NCBI GenBank assembly: GCA_945859605.1
Contig: OX243821.1
Coordinates: forward strand, 21,467,873 to 21,531,872
DNA from: Lumbricus rubellus
Lineage: Eukaryota > Annelida > Clitellata > Crassiclitellata > Lumbricidae
Reading direction: 5' to 3'
Length of the DNA: 64,000 nt
Shown here: in pieces, positions 1-10,539 of the stretch
How the letters are laid out: every line of letters starts with the position of its first letter
How positions within the stretch are numbered: the stretch's first letter is position 1
Notes under the pieces: model-generated
Seen by the model: the letters and a program-made list of their open reading frames with translations, nothing else
Databases searched by the model: none
What the model was told of the DNA's origin: nothing
Translations under genes and position numbers: made by a program

Positions 1-235
1 ATAATACCATTGTCAAAGTTCAGCATTGCATCGTAACTCTTCAAATACTTGCCAACGCTGACTGAATGGCCAACAGGAATGTAAAGTTAGTGGGCCCCAG
101 AAACCTCATTGAGAAATTCTACAGGTCTTCAATTTCTGCAGGGTCTTGGTTGTCTTCAGTTATCAAAGACTCCTTGCAATAATTGCACTTAGTTGCTCTC
201 ACAATAATAATAATAATATAGACGATTGATTTAGC
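1..235. other. no gene seen
   Basis: AT-rich sequence with a short ATA/ATT run near 203-220. I see no coding pattern or repeat family here. Confidence 0.5.
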
Positions 236-470
236 AACGTAGCTCAGCCAAGGTAGAAGGAAATGGCGCTGTGCACGAGTTCAAAAAGTTAATGACAGTT
301 ATATGATTGTTTAAAAAGAAATGTCTTGAGTCTTCGTTTAAATCCCTCCAGAGGTGGTGCATTCTTCACATGGTCGGGAAGACTGTTTTATGCAGTTGGT
401 CCTGACACAGAGAAAGAACAATAGATCTAGCAATGGCACCACTGATATAGACGATGATGTTGGCATCGCT
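236..470 (-). mobile_element. LINE reverse transcriptase C-terminal fragment (CR1/L2-like)
   Basis: Read on the minus strand, one frame gives a short FSVSGPT block, then a stop, then NSLPDHV and VKNAPPLEGFKRRLKTFLF. This is the usual extreme C-terminus of CR1/L2-type non-LTR reverse transcriptases (consensus around GPxLWNSLPxxV followed by FKxxLKTxLF). The tryptophan of the LWN motif is a TAA stop here, so the piece is dead. There is no RT core nearby, as expected for a 5'-truncated LINE copy. Clade assignment is by remembered motif only. Confidence 0.6.
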
Positions 471-479
471 TGATGTTAG

Positions 480-1330
480 GTCATCATAATTCAGGTTCGT
501 GGGGCTGGTAATGGCTTCAACTAGGCAGTTGGAATCACTGAGGCATCACACTGCATAGCTGCATCTATGTCAGATAGTGAAAACTTCGAGTATTTTAACA
601 GTGAAACAGTGCAAATTTACCGGTCTCTTCTAAGACTTGCTTCATTGATATGTAGTAATTTGCCTCTGAAAGTTGGCACAGCCATCCAAACCGACACTCT
701 TTAGCATCAGACTGCAAGTTTCCTAGCAAGACATAACTGAAGCCCAGGCGATCAAGCAAATGACTTGTGCAGTCGGCAAGTGACTAGCAAGTTTGACCGC
801 AGTGCAAAACATTTCTTTCGTCAACCCAGGTAATTTCGAACCCTCCCATTTACTAAAGATTCTGCGAAATGTTGCAGGTATTGCAGCCTCCAGTCATCTG
901 ATGATATATCCCCTTTGTGTTGGCTTTGAAAGGGTACTTAACGTTCATAACATTCCGCAATTTCATGATTATTGACAGGAAATCAGCAGTGCTAGCCCAT
1001 CTGCTTAGACCGTCTTCTGTAGAATAATGCTTAAGAGCATCATGAGTTGATTAATAAAAAATGGATTCCACTGATCACACAGAAGTTTGCTTTATGTTCA
1101 TACTTTCGTCATGCAAAACGTCAAATGCATGCACATAATTTCCCATGAAAGGGCCGACAATGGCAAAGACTCGGTGTTGGGTCATAGTAGTCCTTGCCCG
1201 TGGAAGTAGTAGATAAAATTTCACTAAAAATGATAAACGACTCAAAAGTCAATGGGCACATTTGTTTGCAGGCTTTGCGAGACCTTACGGTATAAGTCTT
1301 GATTGAAATGTGTGACCATGTACATGTTTT
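480..1330. other. no gene seen
   Basis: About 850 bases without a convincing gene. The 60-codon open frame at 793-975 (+) has no recognisable motif and looks like chance. The last part (1140-1200) contains words such as 'gggccgacaatggcaaagactcg' in shortened form that recall the LINE 3' ends elsewhere in the window, but too weakly to call. Confidence 0.4.
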
Positions 1331-2005
1331 ATACAGCTCACGGCATTAGGCCTACTAAGTCATAACAAGCACGCCATACCGACGTTTAGTTACCACTCTC
1401 CTTTAACAGAGTAAGTACTTTTTCCATTCTGTTATCAGTATATTGGCACAGATCGACTGAATTGTACAAAATAAATGTGTTATCAGATCTTTTATTGAAT
1501 TAAGTCATAACCAGCATGCCATACCGACGTTTGCTTACCACTCCCCTTTAACAGGGCAAACTGTAATTTTCCCATCCTGTTACAAGCATAATCACAAAGA
1601 TCGACTGAATTGTACATAGTAACATAGTGCTTCTAATATGCGATCGGGACGTTTATTTGACGAGAACTGAAGTCTGGGTCGGGTTGACAAAATTAATGTG
1701 GAAGCGCAATTCATAAAATCTGTGGGGTCCAACCTTAAAGGATCACGACAAAAGGACACAAAAACCCGTTATATTCAACGAATAAACAGTCTACTCCATC
1801 TTTTTATTTTGTATATTATCAAGAGGTCTTAGGCCTATTATAATATTGTTCCATTCCAGTGCTGAAGTTACGTGCACATATTTTTGCAGATACATGTAGA
1901 TGGATGACCTCCTCTCTATATCTCTCTCCACGGCTTTGCCAGAGGCGTCTTCAGTAACTAATGTCCATACTGAAATGACATAACATAATTCAATGTAAAC
2001 ACTTT
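1330..2005. repeat. segmental duplicate of 4080-4763
   Basis: Two consecutive ~145 bp modules (near 1358 and 1503) begin with AGTCATAACMAGCAYGCCAT and contain CAGATCGACTGAATTGTAC. They are followed by about 360 bp ending in CATAACATAATTCAA. The same order recurs at 4080-4763 with a few percent difference, so this is a segmental duplication. On the minus strand the module reads roughly as FRSTVYNSVDLSGYTDNRM, and that reading survives in several copies, which suggests it derives from coding sequence. Confidence 0.7.
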
Positions 2006-2015
2006 GATGACCTTA

Positions 2016-2018
<3 letters not shown>

Positions 2019-2071
<53 letters not shown>
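2019..2071. repeat. (TTA)n microsatellite
   Basis: About 17 consecutive TTA units. Shorter ATT/TAC runs follow at 2538-2560, 2683-2700 and 2879-2960. Confidence 0.95.
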
Positions 2072-3041
2072 GCATAATCTCTTATACGCACAAGGTCACA
2101 CCGAAATGTGGATCTGAGGAGCATTCATATTTAACATTCATTTTAATTTCTTCAAAAAGGCATTTGAATATAAGAGGACTTTTTGAAAGATAGACTTCGA
2201 GTCTCTCCAGACTTCAACATAGATGTAGCCAACTAGAATGAGATAATATCTGAGATCTACTTAGTTGCACAAAACCATCGAATAGTCAAAGGCTCTGTAT
2301 ATATTCATACATATTTTTGCTCTAAGGTCAAAGTAGGTACTTAGGCCCACAGAAATAATGATAATTTAAATGACCCGCAACATAGTCATGCCATTGCAAG
2401 TCGACTTGTTGTCATTATTACAGGTTGCAAGATTCAACTTTATTTCCATCATTTAGTGTAACTATTAGTAAACGAAGCAGATATTATAGACCTACGTCCT
2501 TTCGTATTAGGCTGCAATGCTGGCTTCCACTTTCGGGCTAATTATTATTATTATTTATTTTATAGAACATAGTTTATTCTCTTCAACATAATTTTTTTTA
2601 CCCGAGGTATTTAGGATCCCTCAGGTGTTCAAAATAATATCCGGAGATGGAAATGATGTTATTCTGGAACAGCCATTGCCATTTATTATTATTATTATAA
2701 CTCAACATTTATTGAAAAAACACTCAAGCCGAAAATAAAGCTAAATACAGAAATGATTGTTATTACTACTATTGTGATGGCGATAGGCCGTCAACAAGTC
2801 TATTGTCACCGAGTTAAAACTCTGGACAGTAAATAGGGAGGCATTGCAGCAAAAAACAGGTCTCTCTCATATCATTATTATTACTACTACTACTACTACT
2901 AGTATTATTATTATTATTATAATTATTACTACTATTATTACTACTACTACTACTATTGTAATTGTCGTCATGTCGTCGCCGCCATCGTCGTCATTAACAT
3001 ACTCATCATTATTTGGTAACTAGATTGCGGCATTTAATAGA
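2072..3041. other. AT-rich intergenic DNA, no gene seen
   Basis: AT-rich sequence rich in ATT/TAC trinucleotide runs, notably 2879-2990. No open frame or motif that I can support. Confidence 0.5.
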
Positions 3042-3250
3042 TCAATATGCTGTCTTTCGGCCGATCATATGAACGTATTGGTACATGTATAATAGTATAC
3101 ATACATTCGCATCGTAGTTGACGACTAGCGTCACGTTCGGTAAGGTTGCCACAATGTCTGACACCATTGTGGCCACCAGAATATGGACACGACCTGCCCT
3201 GAAATCTTCAAGGACTTCCCTTCTCTGCCACTGCAGACGACCCCTACAAG
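3042..3250 (-). pseudogene. DEAD-box helicase-like exon, copy 1
   Basis: The minus strand reads [25 protein letters not shown], then MVSDIVAT, then [11 protein letters not shown] and, further on, YVHMIGRKTAY. This follows the C-terminal RecA domain of DEAD-box RNA helicases of the Vasa/DDX3 type (QREEALEDFRxG, [33 protein letters not shown]). A possible acceptor (tgcttgtag) precedes the GGG at 3243. Motif V (ARGLD) is absent: the DNA there is the small palindrome GCCACAATG-N8-CATTGTGGC. The arginine finger region HRIGRTGR is changed to HMIGRKTAY. A working ATPase is therefore unlikely. Five or so near-identical modules occur in 3.0-7.0 kb. Confidence 0.6.
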
Positions 3251-3332
3251 CAAGCACACATAAACACACGCACACATACAAAAGCACACGTGGGTACATA
3301 GAACAATCCACATCCTAGGGAAATGTAGCTTT

Positions 3333-3902
3333 CTAAGGTTTAGACACATCAGCACTCAGAGGGAGACGCTTAGAGGAATTTCTTTTCCGGTCATACAATT
3401 CCTTCCGGGCCCTAAACGATACTTCGTCACACCAATCCATTTTACAAAGCTGCTCGAACTGAGTCACTTCTTCCTCGAGTTTCTTGTCCTGCGTTCGAAT
3501 TGCATGGCCTTTGACTATCAGGCAGCACCTGTTGATGGTATGGCCTACCTTAATAGCAACAGCAGGCTTTGCATAAGCTGTTGTGCTGTGTTCGTAACCT
3601 GCCATGTGACGCACAGCGTCAATGACGCTGTTAAACATGTGAGGTTTTAAACAGTCTTGAATGGTGAACTTCTTCATACCCGTCGACTTCCGCACTTGAA
3701 CGAGAAGCCTTCCCATCTCTCTCAACCTTGACCTCACCAAGTCTTTCTTTTCAGAGGTATGGCGCCCGTATCCTCTGACCGCTAACTTAAGGGCAGCAGC
3801 GTCATCCTTTATGGCATTTTTGACCTCTCCGTTATGCATCCCGTTTATTAAACTCTGAATTTCGCCATAGTGTCCTCCTGCTGGGCGACGTCGTTGGTGC
3901 AT
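3333..3902 (-). pseudogene. uncharacterised repeat gene, C-terminal part (copy 1)
   Basis: A 189-codon open frame on the minus strand. From about residue 13 (GEIQSLINGMHNGEV) to residue 175 it is nearly identical to the C-terminal half of the longer ORF at 5625-6545, and it extends past it with a tail containing RLPLSADV. I recall invertebrate and fish predicted proteins with the same pattern (an RxKLREMGRLL segment, then DCLxPxxF, AxKxGHTLxxC and a final LPLTxDI), often present in many genomic copies; I know no function for them. The N-terminal zinc-binding part is missing here: the upstream sequence switches abruptly to the 1.33/4.08 kb module at about 3860-3900. This copy is therefore a truncated duplicate, perhaps one exon. 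Confidence 0.55.
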
Positions 3903-4763
3903 CTGTCCTTTAACAGAGCAAGTAATTTTCTCATCCTGTTATCAGTGTAACCAGACAGATCGACTGAATTGTACACAGTGCTTCTAAATGTGCGATCAGA
4001 TCTTTTATTGGATTTAGGCATAACCAGCATACCATACCAACGTTTACTTACCAATCTCATTTAACAGAGCAAGTAATTTTCTCATCCTGTTATCAGTGTA
4101 CCCAGACAGATCGACTGAATTGGACATAGTGTCCTCCGGCTGGGCGACGTCGTTGGTGCATCTGTCCTTTAACAGAGTAAGTAAATTTTCCATCTTACTG
4201 TCAGTTTATTGGCACAGATCGACAGATTTGTACAAAATAAATGTGCGATCAGATCTATTATTGGATTTAGTCATAACCAGCATGCCATACCGACGTTTGC
4301 TTAACACTCCCCTTTAACAGGGCAAGTAATTTTTCCATCCTGTTGTCAGTATAATCACTCAGATCGACTGAATTGGACATAGTGCTTCTAAATGTGCGAT
4401 CAGGACGTTTATTTGACGAGAACTGAAGCCTGGGTCGGGTTGACAAAATTAATGTGGAAGCGCAATTCATAAAATCTGTGGGGGTACAACCTTAAAGGAT
4501 CACGACAAAAGGACACACAAACGCGTTATATTAAACGAATGAACATTAGTCTACTTCATCTTTTTTTTATTTTGAATAATATCAAGAGGTCTTATGCCTA
4601 TGGTGTTCCATTCCAGTGTTAAATAAATTATACATGTACATATTTTGCAGATAGAGAGATTTTGCTTAGTCATGCTCCTCACTCTCTCCACGGCTTTGCC
4701 AGAGGCGTCTTCAGTAGCTAAAGTCCATACTGAAATGACATAACATAATTCAAGTTAAAACAC
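3899..4763. repeat. array of four related 110-150 bp modules plus flank
   Basis: Modules starting near 3899, 4019, 4155 and 4266 share TTTAACAGRGCAAGTAATTT and CAGATCGACTGAATT. On the minus strand each reads as a variant of SNKRSDRTFRSTVYNSVDLS followed by DNRMxKLLALLK. The part from 4080 to 4763 is the sister of 1330-2005. I cannot name the source gene. The pattern looks like an exon that was tandemly duplicated and then duplicated again as a block. Confidence 0.65.
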
Positions 4764-4905
4764 TAGCGTCACGTTCGGTAAGGTTTCCACAATGTCTGAC
4801 ACCATTGTGGCCACCAGGATATGGATACGACCTGCTTTGAAAGCCTCAAGGACTTGCCTTCTCCGCCACTGCAGACGACCCCTACAAGCAAGCAATATGC
4901 TGTCT
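4755..4905 (-). pseudogene. DEAD-box helicase-like exon, copy 2
   Basis: The minus strand reads [41 protein letters not shown]. Same module as 3042-3250 but truncated after motif V, and it runs directly into the 4.1-4.76 kb module. The ARGLD motif is again replaced by the CCACAATG/CATTGTGG palindrome. Confidence 0.55.
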
Positions 4906-5165
4906 TTCGGCCGATCGTATGAACGTATTGGTACGTGTATAATAGTATACATACATTCGCATCGTAGTTGACGACTAGCGTCACGTTCGGTAAGGTTGCC
5001 ACAATGTCTGACACCATTGTGGCCACCAGAATATGGACACGTCCTGCCTTAAAATCTTCGATGACTTGCCTTCTCTGCCACTGCAGACGACCCCTACAAG
5101 CAAGCACACATAAACACACGCACACATACAAAAGCACACGTGGGTACATAGAACAATCCACATCC
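4906..5165 (-). pseudogene. DEAD-box helicase-like exon, copy 3
   Basis: A full-length module: [20 protein letters not shown], then [19 protein letters not shown] and [11 protein letters not shown]. The upstream flank (about 5100-5165) reads in frame as MDCSMYPRVLLYVCVCLCVL. This flank is shared with copy 1 and the copy at 6736-7000, so the duplicated unit includes about 60 bp on the acceptor side. Copies 2 and 3 are head to tail on the minus strand. Confidence 0.55.
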
Positions 5166-5289
5166 TAGGGAAATATAGCTTTCTAAGGGCCAGACAGCAC
5201 TGACGACGAGACGCATAGCAAATTGCAACGATGGCATTTGAATATGTCATCTTAAAATAATTACTTTATTGCCTCAGTGCTGACAAAAA

Positions 5290-5624
5290 AGTGGTTCCAG
5301 ATTAAAACAAATATAATGATGTTATATTTACACTATCATTGTTATTGGAATTATTAGTAATGGTGGTAGTAGTAGTAGTGGTGGTGGCTGTAGAAAAAGC
5401 ACCTTTAATTATTGGCCAGATGACTAAAAAAGAGGTCATCACCTTTTTTGGTGGCCAAAAAATACACAAATTTTTTGACTGTTCGGCAAGATGACTAAAA
5501 AAGAGAAAGGTTGTCAGAAATTTTGGCCAGCACAAGATGGAAACTTTTTCAGCGACACTCAAAAAATCTCGCGTCTTTCTTTCTGCCACTCGCTCCCCCC
5601 CCAGTCTACGCCCCTGAAGAAGCA
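5290..5624. mobile_element. truncated hAT-type MITE related to the element at 49.0 kb
   Basis: Contains repeated GATGACTAAAAAAGAG and TTTTGGTGGCCAAAAA words that match, in reverse complement, the inner repeats of the complete MITE at 49039-49430 (GACCTTTTTTTAGTCATC). Its right end, CCAGTCTACGCCCCTG at about 5600-5616, corresponds to that element's CTGTCTACGGCCTTG end. I see no matching left terminus or target duplication, so this is a partial copy. Its right end abuts the broken 3' end of the ORF at 5625-6545. Confidence 0.5.
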
Positions 5625-6545
5625 CCACTGTATTGGTAACTTTTCCGGTCATACAATTCCTTCCGGGCCCTAAACGATACTTCGTCACACCAATCCATTT
5701 TACAAAGCTGCTCGAACTGAGTCACTTCTTCCTCGAGTTTCTTGTCCTGCGTTCGAATTGCAAGGCCTTTGACTATCAGGCAGCACCTGTTGATGGTATG
5801 GCCTACCTTAATAGCAACAGCAGGCTTTGCATAAGCTGTTGTGCTGTGTTCGTAACCTGCCATGTGATGCACAGCGTCAATGACGCTGTTAAACATGTGA
5901 GGTTTTAAACAGTCTTGAATGGTGAACTTCTTCATACCCGTCGTCTTCCGCACTTGAACGAGAAGCCTTCCCATCTCTCTCAACCTTGACCTCACCAAGT
6001 CTTTCTTTTCAGAGGTATGGCGCCCGTATCCTCTGACCGCTAACTTAAGGGCAACAGCGTCATCCTTTATGGCATTTTTGACCTCTCCGTTATGCATCCC
6101 GTTTATTAAACTCTGAATTTCGCCACTTACGCCGTTACGATCGGGAAGTAACATCATTTCCCGGTTGGCGTTTGGTCCTTTCCTTTTTTTCTGCTCCACT
6201 GGACACACATGACGGTTAAGGTCCTTCCGGTTGTAAAAGCCCAGGCAATGTTGGCACGCGACGTAATCGGCAGCAGTCTTGTTCTTCCTGGTGCGATACG
6301 TTACAGACAATACCCCTTTCCGTTCCTTAAGGACAGTGCAATTGTGCATATAGTTGCCCTTCTTTCGAAGGACGGCTAATAATCTTAGCTTCGTCTTCAT
6401 GTCTTTTTCTCCGGTTATTGCGGCAACGGCCTCTTCGTCCTTATGACAACAGTACCAGTGTGCTGTTATCTTATGATACGATTTTTCGCAGAAAAGGCAG
6501 AACTGCTTCTTATCGTAACTTCGTTTCTGGTACTGTCGGTCGTTG
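5625..6545 (-). CDS. uncharacterised multi-copy protein with N-terminal zinc-finger-like region
   Basis: About 305 codons uninterrupted on the minus strand, from near KRSYDKKQFCLFC to the break at ELYDRK. I do not recognise a named family. Visible parts: CLFCEKSYHKITAHWYCCH, a CxxC...HxxxxH-like site followed by KDEEAVAAI; a basic segment KTKLRLLAVLRKKGNYMHN; a second site CQHCLGFYNRKDLNRHVC, which looks like a C2H2-type finger; then a helical region with VRSRLREMGRLLVQVRK, DCLKPHMFNSVIDAV, and AIKVGHTINRCCLIVKG. I recall similar predicted proteins in fish and marine invertebrates in many copies, possibly tied to mobile DNA, but I cannot name the element. The reading frame is fused in frame upstream to two helicase-like modules (to 6991), probably by chance duplication. 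The 3' end is replaced by a MITE remnant, so the natural C-terminus (RLPLSADV in the 3.3 kb copy) is lost. Confidence 0.5.
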
Positions 6546-6735
6546 GTATTTGTATTCCGGTTGAGGTTGCCACAATGTCTGACACCATTGTGACCACCAG
6601 AATATGGACAAGTCCTTCGGTAAGGTTGCCACAATGTCTGAGACCATTGTGGCCACCAGAATATGGACACGACCTGCTTTGAAATCCTCAAGGACTTGCC
6701 TTCTCCGCCACTGCAGACGACCCCTACAAGCAAGC
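6546..6735 (-). pseudogene. DEAD-box helicase-like exon, copies 4 and partial 4b
   Basis: [36 protein letters not shown] is followed at 6550-6620 by a second short stretch repeating the same CCACAATG-TCTGACAC-CATTGTGG segment. The motif V region is thus itself duplicated here (6571-6600 and 6628-6660). Confidence 0.55.
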
Positions 6736-7000
6736 AATATGCTGTCTTTCGGCCGATCGTATGAACGTATTGGTACGTGTATAATAGTATACATACATTC
6801 GCATCGTAGTTGACGACTAGCGTCACGTTCGGTAAGGTTGCCACAATGTCTGACACCATTGTGGCCACCAGAATATGGACACGTCCTGCCTTAAAATCTT
6901 CGATGACTTGCCTTCTCTGCCACTGCAGACGACCCCTACAAGCAAGCACACATAAACACACGCACACATACAAAAGCACACGTGGGTACATAGAACAATC
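6736..7000 (-). pseudogene. DEAD-box helicase-like exon, copy 5
   Basis: Nearly identical to copy 3 over its whole length: [50 protein letters not shown] and the YPRVLLYVCVCLCVL flank. It and copy 4 keep an open frame that runs into the downstream ORF at 5625-6545, giving a 461-codon apparent fusion. I regard the fusion as fortuitous because the module carries its own acceptor-like boundary. Confidence 0.55.
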
Positions 7001-7580
7001 CGTCTTTGATTTTTTGTAGTGCAGTCAGGATATGTCACTGGAATGCTGAAATGAGTTCCACATTTGAATGAGAAAGAAATGAGGTCATGTTAATAACAAT
7101 AACACACAGGCATCAATTTTAAGTGATTGGTAGGGATGTTATACACATTTTTTGCTAAAAGTTGTACATTCAGAAGAAGAGTAAGGGACATTGTGCATCT
7201 GTGCGTGGCCTGAAGAGCACTACAGCCCATCCACATATTGAGTGGAAGAATGGTTACTAGGGCACAAGAAATATAGTAATTAATAAAAGCTTATTTTGTT
7301 CCGCATGACACATCCACCGTGATTCCTGTCCTCAAAGTAGTCTAAGACGAAGTCAGTCACAGCAACAATTACCACAAACATAGGAATTAAATGTTCATTT
7401 GAAGTTTACTGGTAGTTGAAACAAGCTCAAGAACTAATGAAAAGAGAGCCCCACTTGAGATAATCAAATCACTTAAACAAATCATCACTTGGCCCATTGT
7501 GAGCCAAACATCACCTGGTGAAAGCATAGTCTCACTTGAGCCAATCATACCACCTGAAAAGATGGTATCACCTGATTTAA
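7001..7580. other. no gene seen
   Basis: No coding motif or repeat that I recognise. The open frames at 7387-7681 on both strands have no protein-like pattern. Confidence 0.45.
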
Positions 7581-8045
7581 TCATCCTGCCTTTATTGGTG
7601 GTACGGTGGTTACAAAGGAATCATCATATGGTATCCCGGTCCACTCGTGTGTGTCAGCGCTCCGGCCTGCAGTATAGATGATGTAAAGCAAAGGACCCAG
7701 AACAGAACCTTGTGGCAAACCAAATGGAGCAGGGGCCCAGGGCGACTTAGTAGATCCACAAGCCACAATGAAAGAACGGTCCTGGAGATAGGAGGTAAAT
7801 CAAGCAAGAAAGTTGCCAGAGAGGCCAAAAGAGATAGAAAGCTGTTCCAGGAGAATATCATGGTCCACTGTATCAAATGCAGCACTTACATCAAATAGTG
7901 CTAAAAGGGTAACCTGTGACTTGTCAATGGCCACATAAACGTCTGAAAGAAGGCGCAGAAGTAAAGTCTCTGTAGAGTGACCCTTATGTTCATGAAACGC
8001 TAGACGATCTGCTTGCTGAAGTTGCTTTAGTTTTAAGCTGCAACT
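7581..8045 (-). pseudogene. non-LTR retrotransposon reverse transcriptase fragment
   Basis: The minus strand from 8045 downward reads ADRLAFHEHKGHSTETLLLR, then LLALFDVSAAFDTVDHDILL (RT motif A, with the FDxSAAFDTVDH pattern and its first catalytic Asp), then FGLSGNFLA-stop-FTSYL, then GLPQGSVLGPLLYIIYTA (motif B). This is the standard RT core of the CR1/L2/jockey-like superfamily. The catalytic YADD box (motif C) is not reached: the similarity ends near 7640. One in-frame TGA replaces the usual tryptophan of LxWFxSYL. It is a 5'- and 3'-truncated dead LINE copy. Confidence 0.8.
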
Positions 8046-9300
8046 GGCACAGAAAATAAAAAATTATACTTACTCAGTGTATTATCTGTGATACAGTAGC
8101 AATGTATTATCACGTTTTAATGCATTTGGCTCAGTCTGGATAATGTGGTATAAGGACAACAATTTTTCTGAACGCTTTTCTTTGAATTTCGACCATGCCT
8201 GTTCTTTGAATGCTTTTCCTTGAATTTCGACCATGCCTGTTCTTTGAAACAGCTCTTGTTGAATTGTCCTCATACTGTCAAGCGAGTCGTGTATCCCATC
8301 TAGACGTGCATAATGTTGTATTCGTTATGCAGCTTCAAACAAGTAGAAAACTTTCCCCAATCGATTTCTGTTGAAGCGATTCACGACAGTTGGTAGAATA
8401 TCGACCGTTGCGACAGCAGTATAAATTGCATCGAGATAAAACATGGTCCTTGAATATGCGAGCTGTCACTTTGCATAAATCTTTTGTGTGATGACACCTG
8501 ATGCTCGGAATGCACTGCCAAGCTTCATGCCAGCTCTACTTTCCGCACAACTGTTCAACATATTCTGCAGAACCATGATGAGAGGTAATTGCTGTCTTTG
8601 GATGACGCATGCAGCACTGACTGGAATGATTTCATCATATGTTGCCCAGTTTCTTTCTTCTTCGCAGTTCTGGCACAAGAAGATAGTATTTAAACTTTTG
8701 TGCTATACAAAATGCGGACTTGCTTGGATTAAGGCGAGGGATGGTCCAAAGTGAGTTTGTAACCCATCCAGAACTGCGTCAAGGAGTGGAGACACAACCA
8801 TAACCTGGTTCTTTGCTGTGCACAATTTAGTGCGGAGAGAGAGCAGAGTTGGAATAATAGTTCCCAGATAACAGTTTCTCTCGTGCTTTCAGAATGCCTA
8901 ACGCTTCAGCAACATCTCGTTTGGATGAAATGATGAAATGTAGGAATTCCCAGCTTTTGCAAAACGGGTAATATGTAACAGTTGCTGTGCATGCAGTTCA
9001 CGATTCAAATCCACGTCAAAAAAGCTTAACAAAGTTGTTGAAAGGTCCTGAATGTGTACAAACTTTTTGCACCTTACATTTGTAAACTGTAACTGATTAA
9101 GGACATAACTGTCAAATAATCTAACGGTATATGCCCCAGTATTAAGAATTTACAAAATCAACAAACGTTGAAGGCTATTGCCAGTAAATGCCAAATTACT
9201 GAGCCAAACCTAAGCAAACTATATAGTCAAAGAAATCTAGACATGTGAAGAAGTGTGAAACATGCATTATATGGAAAGAAGTCTTTTTAACACGAACCAA
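8046..9300. other. no clear gene; small duplication and shared blocks
   Basis: 8168-8245 holds a ~60 bp tandem duplication of TTGAATTTCGACCATGCCTG. The block 8590-8645 recurs at about 19775-19830. 9060-9190 is the sister of 14570-14700 (see the hairpin entry). The 70-codon minus-strand frame at 8466-8678 has no family I can name. Confidence 0.45.
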
Positions 9301-9319
9301 ACTGTCGACTATGAAAATT

Positions 9320-9660
9320 CCACGACCGAGTGTTTGCCATTGTTCATTTTCAATTTAATTTAGTCGAGCAAATCTTGGCATGTGAAGAAGTATTTAAAAC
9401 CATCTTAACACAAACCAAACTGTTGAATACAGAACTCTGCATTCATATGATTTCCAAGAAGGATCGGCAGGTTGGCACTTCTCAATATCCCGATTGCACA
9501 TTGGTGTGCTTTTGAAAGGTGGCCAGTAACACAAGGTAGTTTCATTCACCTTGATTATTCATGCTTTGCAAACCACTGCCACGTGTTCATCGTTGCTAAC
9601 CTTCACAACTGAGTATATGGAATTGTTCATCTTCAACCTGTTATAAACTTACCAAAGTTC
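9320..9660 (-). pseudogene. CYWPP-domain repeat, copies 1a/1b
   Basis: The minus strand of 9440-9640 reads YSVVKVSNDEHVAVVCKA, stop, IIKVNETTLCYWPPFKSTPM. A second start of the same unit (KMNNGKHSVVEF) lies at 9320-9350. The pattern xSVVEFxDxxxVxVVxxxWIxxxxxxxCYWPP resembles a short domain I recall at the N-terminus of invertebrate predicted proteins (some with BEN or DUF4806-type partners). Both pieces are interrupted and probably non-functional. See 13584-15347 for better copies. Confidence 0.45.
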
Positions 9661-9865
9661 ACGCAAAATTCATAACCATATTATGGTAACTTGTGTAGAA
9701 GTACCTTTATTTACAGCCAGTTTCATTCTTTCATCCGAAAGAAGATACCACTCCGCCCGGGATGATGATTGGGGGTAGGCCTACTCCGCCGGACTATATA
9801 TATTTACCATATAGGCTATATATACACAATACATACATGCATAGTGGTGTCTATACGAACAATGT

Positions 9866-10406
9866 TCAACTCTTCTTTTGAAGATTTGGTATCAAATCTC
9901 GCCGAGTTGAGACATTGCTTCGTATTTGAGTGTGATTAACTTTGTTGATCCAAGTGCTTGTGACAGCTCGTGCACTGCTATCAATCTCATGGTCCGACCA
10001 ACACGTACCAAAGTGTATCCAGAGCTCTTTCAGATTTAATTTATAGAAGAAGGCAACTGCCAGAACAACAACGTCAGTGTCTACAGTTCTGATGGCAACC
10101 TTTCGTGACCCAGTTTCTGCAGCATAATTGCAGTGTAGAATAATTCGTATGTCTGCCTCTTCATGGTTGCAAGGATCAATGCTTTCAACATTGATCCAAC
10201 TGCTCACCCACGCACCGTACATGATCATCGTAAGTAACCAAGATTGTCTTTTCATTGTTGCCAAGTCCACTAACAAAACCTTCAGCCAAGGAATGAAAGA
10301 GTTCTGTTTTATTGTCATCGACTCGCAAGAATTCTTGCCAATTTCTTGGAATGACTGTGTTGCCTACAACAAGCAATCTTTTTTTACAGAAAACCCACAA
10401 AATCAT
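9866..10406 (-). CDS. unnamed invertebrate protein family, C-terminal exon
   Basis: Two overlapping minus-strand frames (10406-10185 and 10318-9866), probably one exon with a frameshift or an unseen intron. The second contains DPCNHEEADIRIILHCNYAA, then VAIRTVDTDVVVLAVAFFYK, then LKELWIHFGT. The first has VGNTVIPRNWQEFLR and LVTYDDHVRC. I recall DPCNHEEADTR...IRTVDTDVVVLA...LWVAFGTG as a conserved block in large, unnamed predicted proteins of marine invertebrates and fish; the acidic residues (HEEAD, DTD) recall a nuclease-like site, but that is inference. The matching N-terminal exon (FDWKxxCFLC) lies upstream on the same strand at 12886-13284, in the order and orientation expected for one gene. 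Confidence 0.5.
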
Positions 10407-10539
10407 CCATTCTAGTTGTGTCTCAAATTGTGGAAATATCAGCTGACTTTTATAATGAAATAAACTATTTATACAAAAACTTTCAGTGCATTCCCCAACT
10501 TTGCAACAAGATCAATAGTTCTCTCAGATATTTCTTCAG

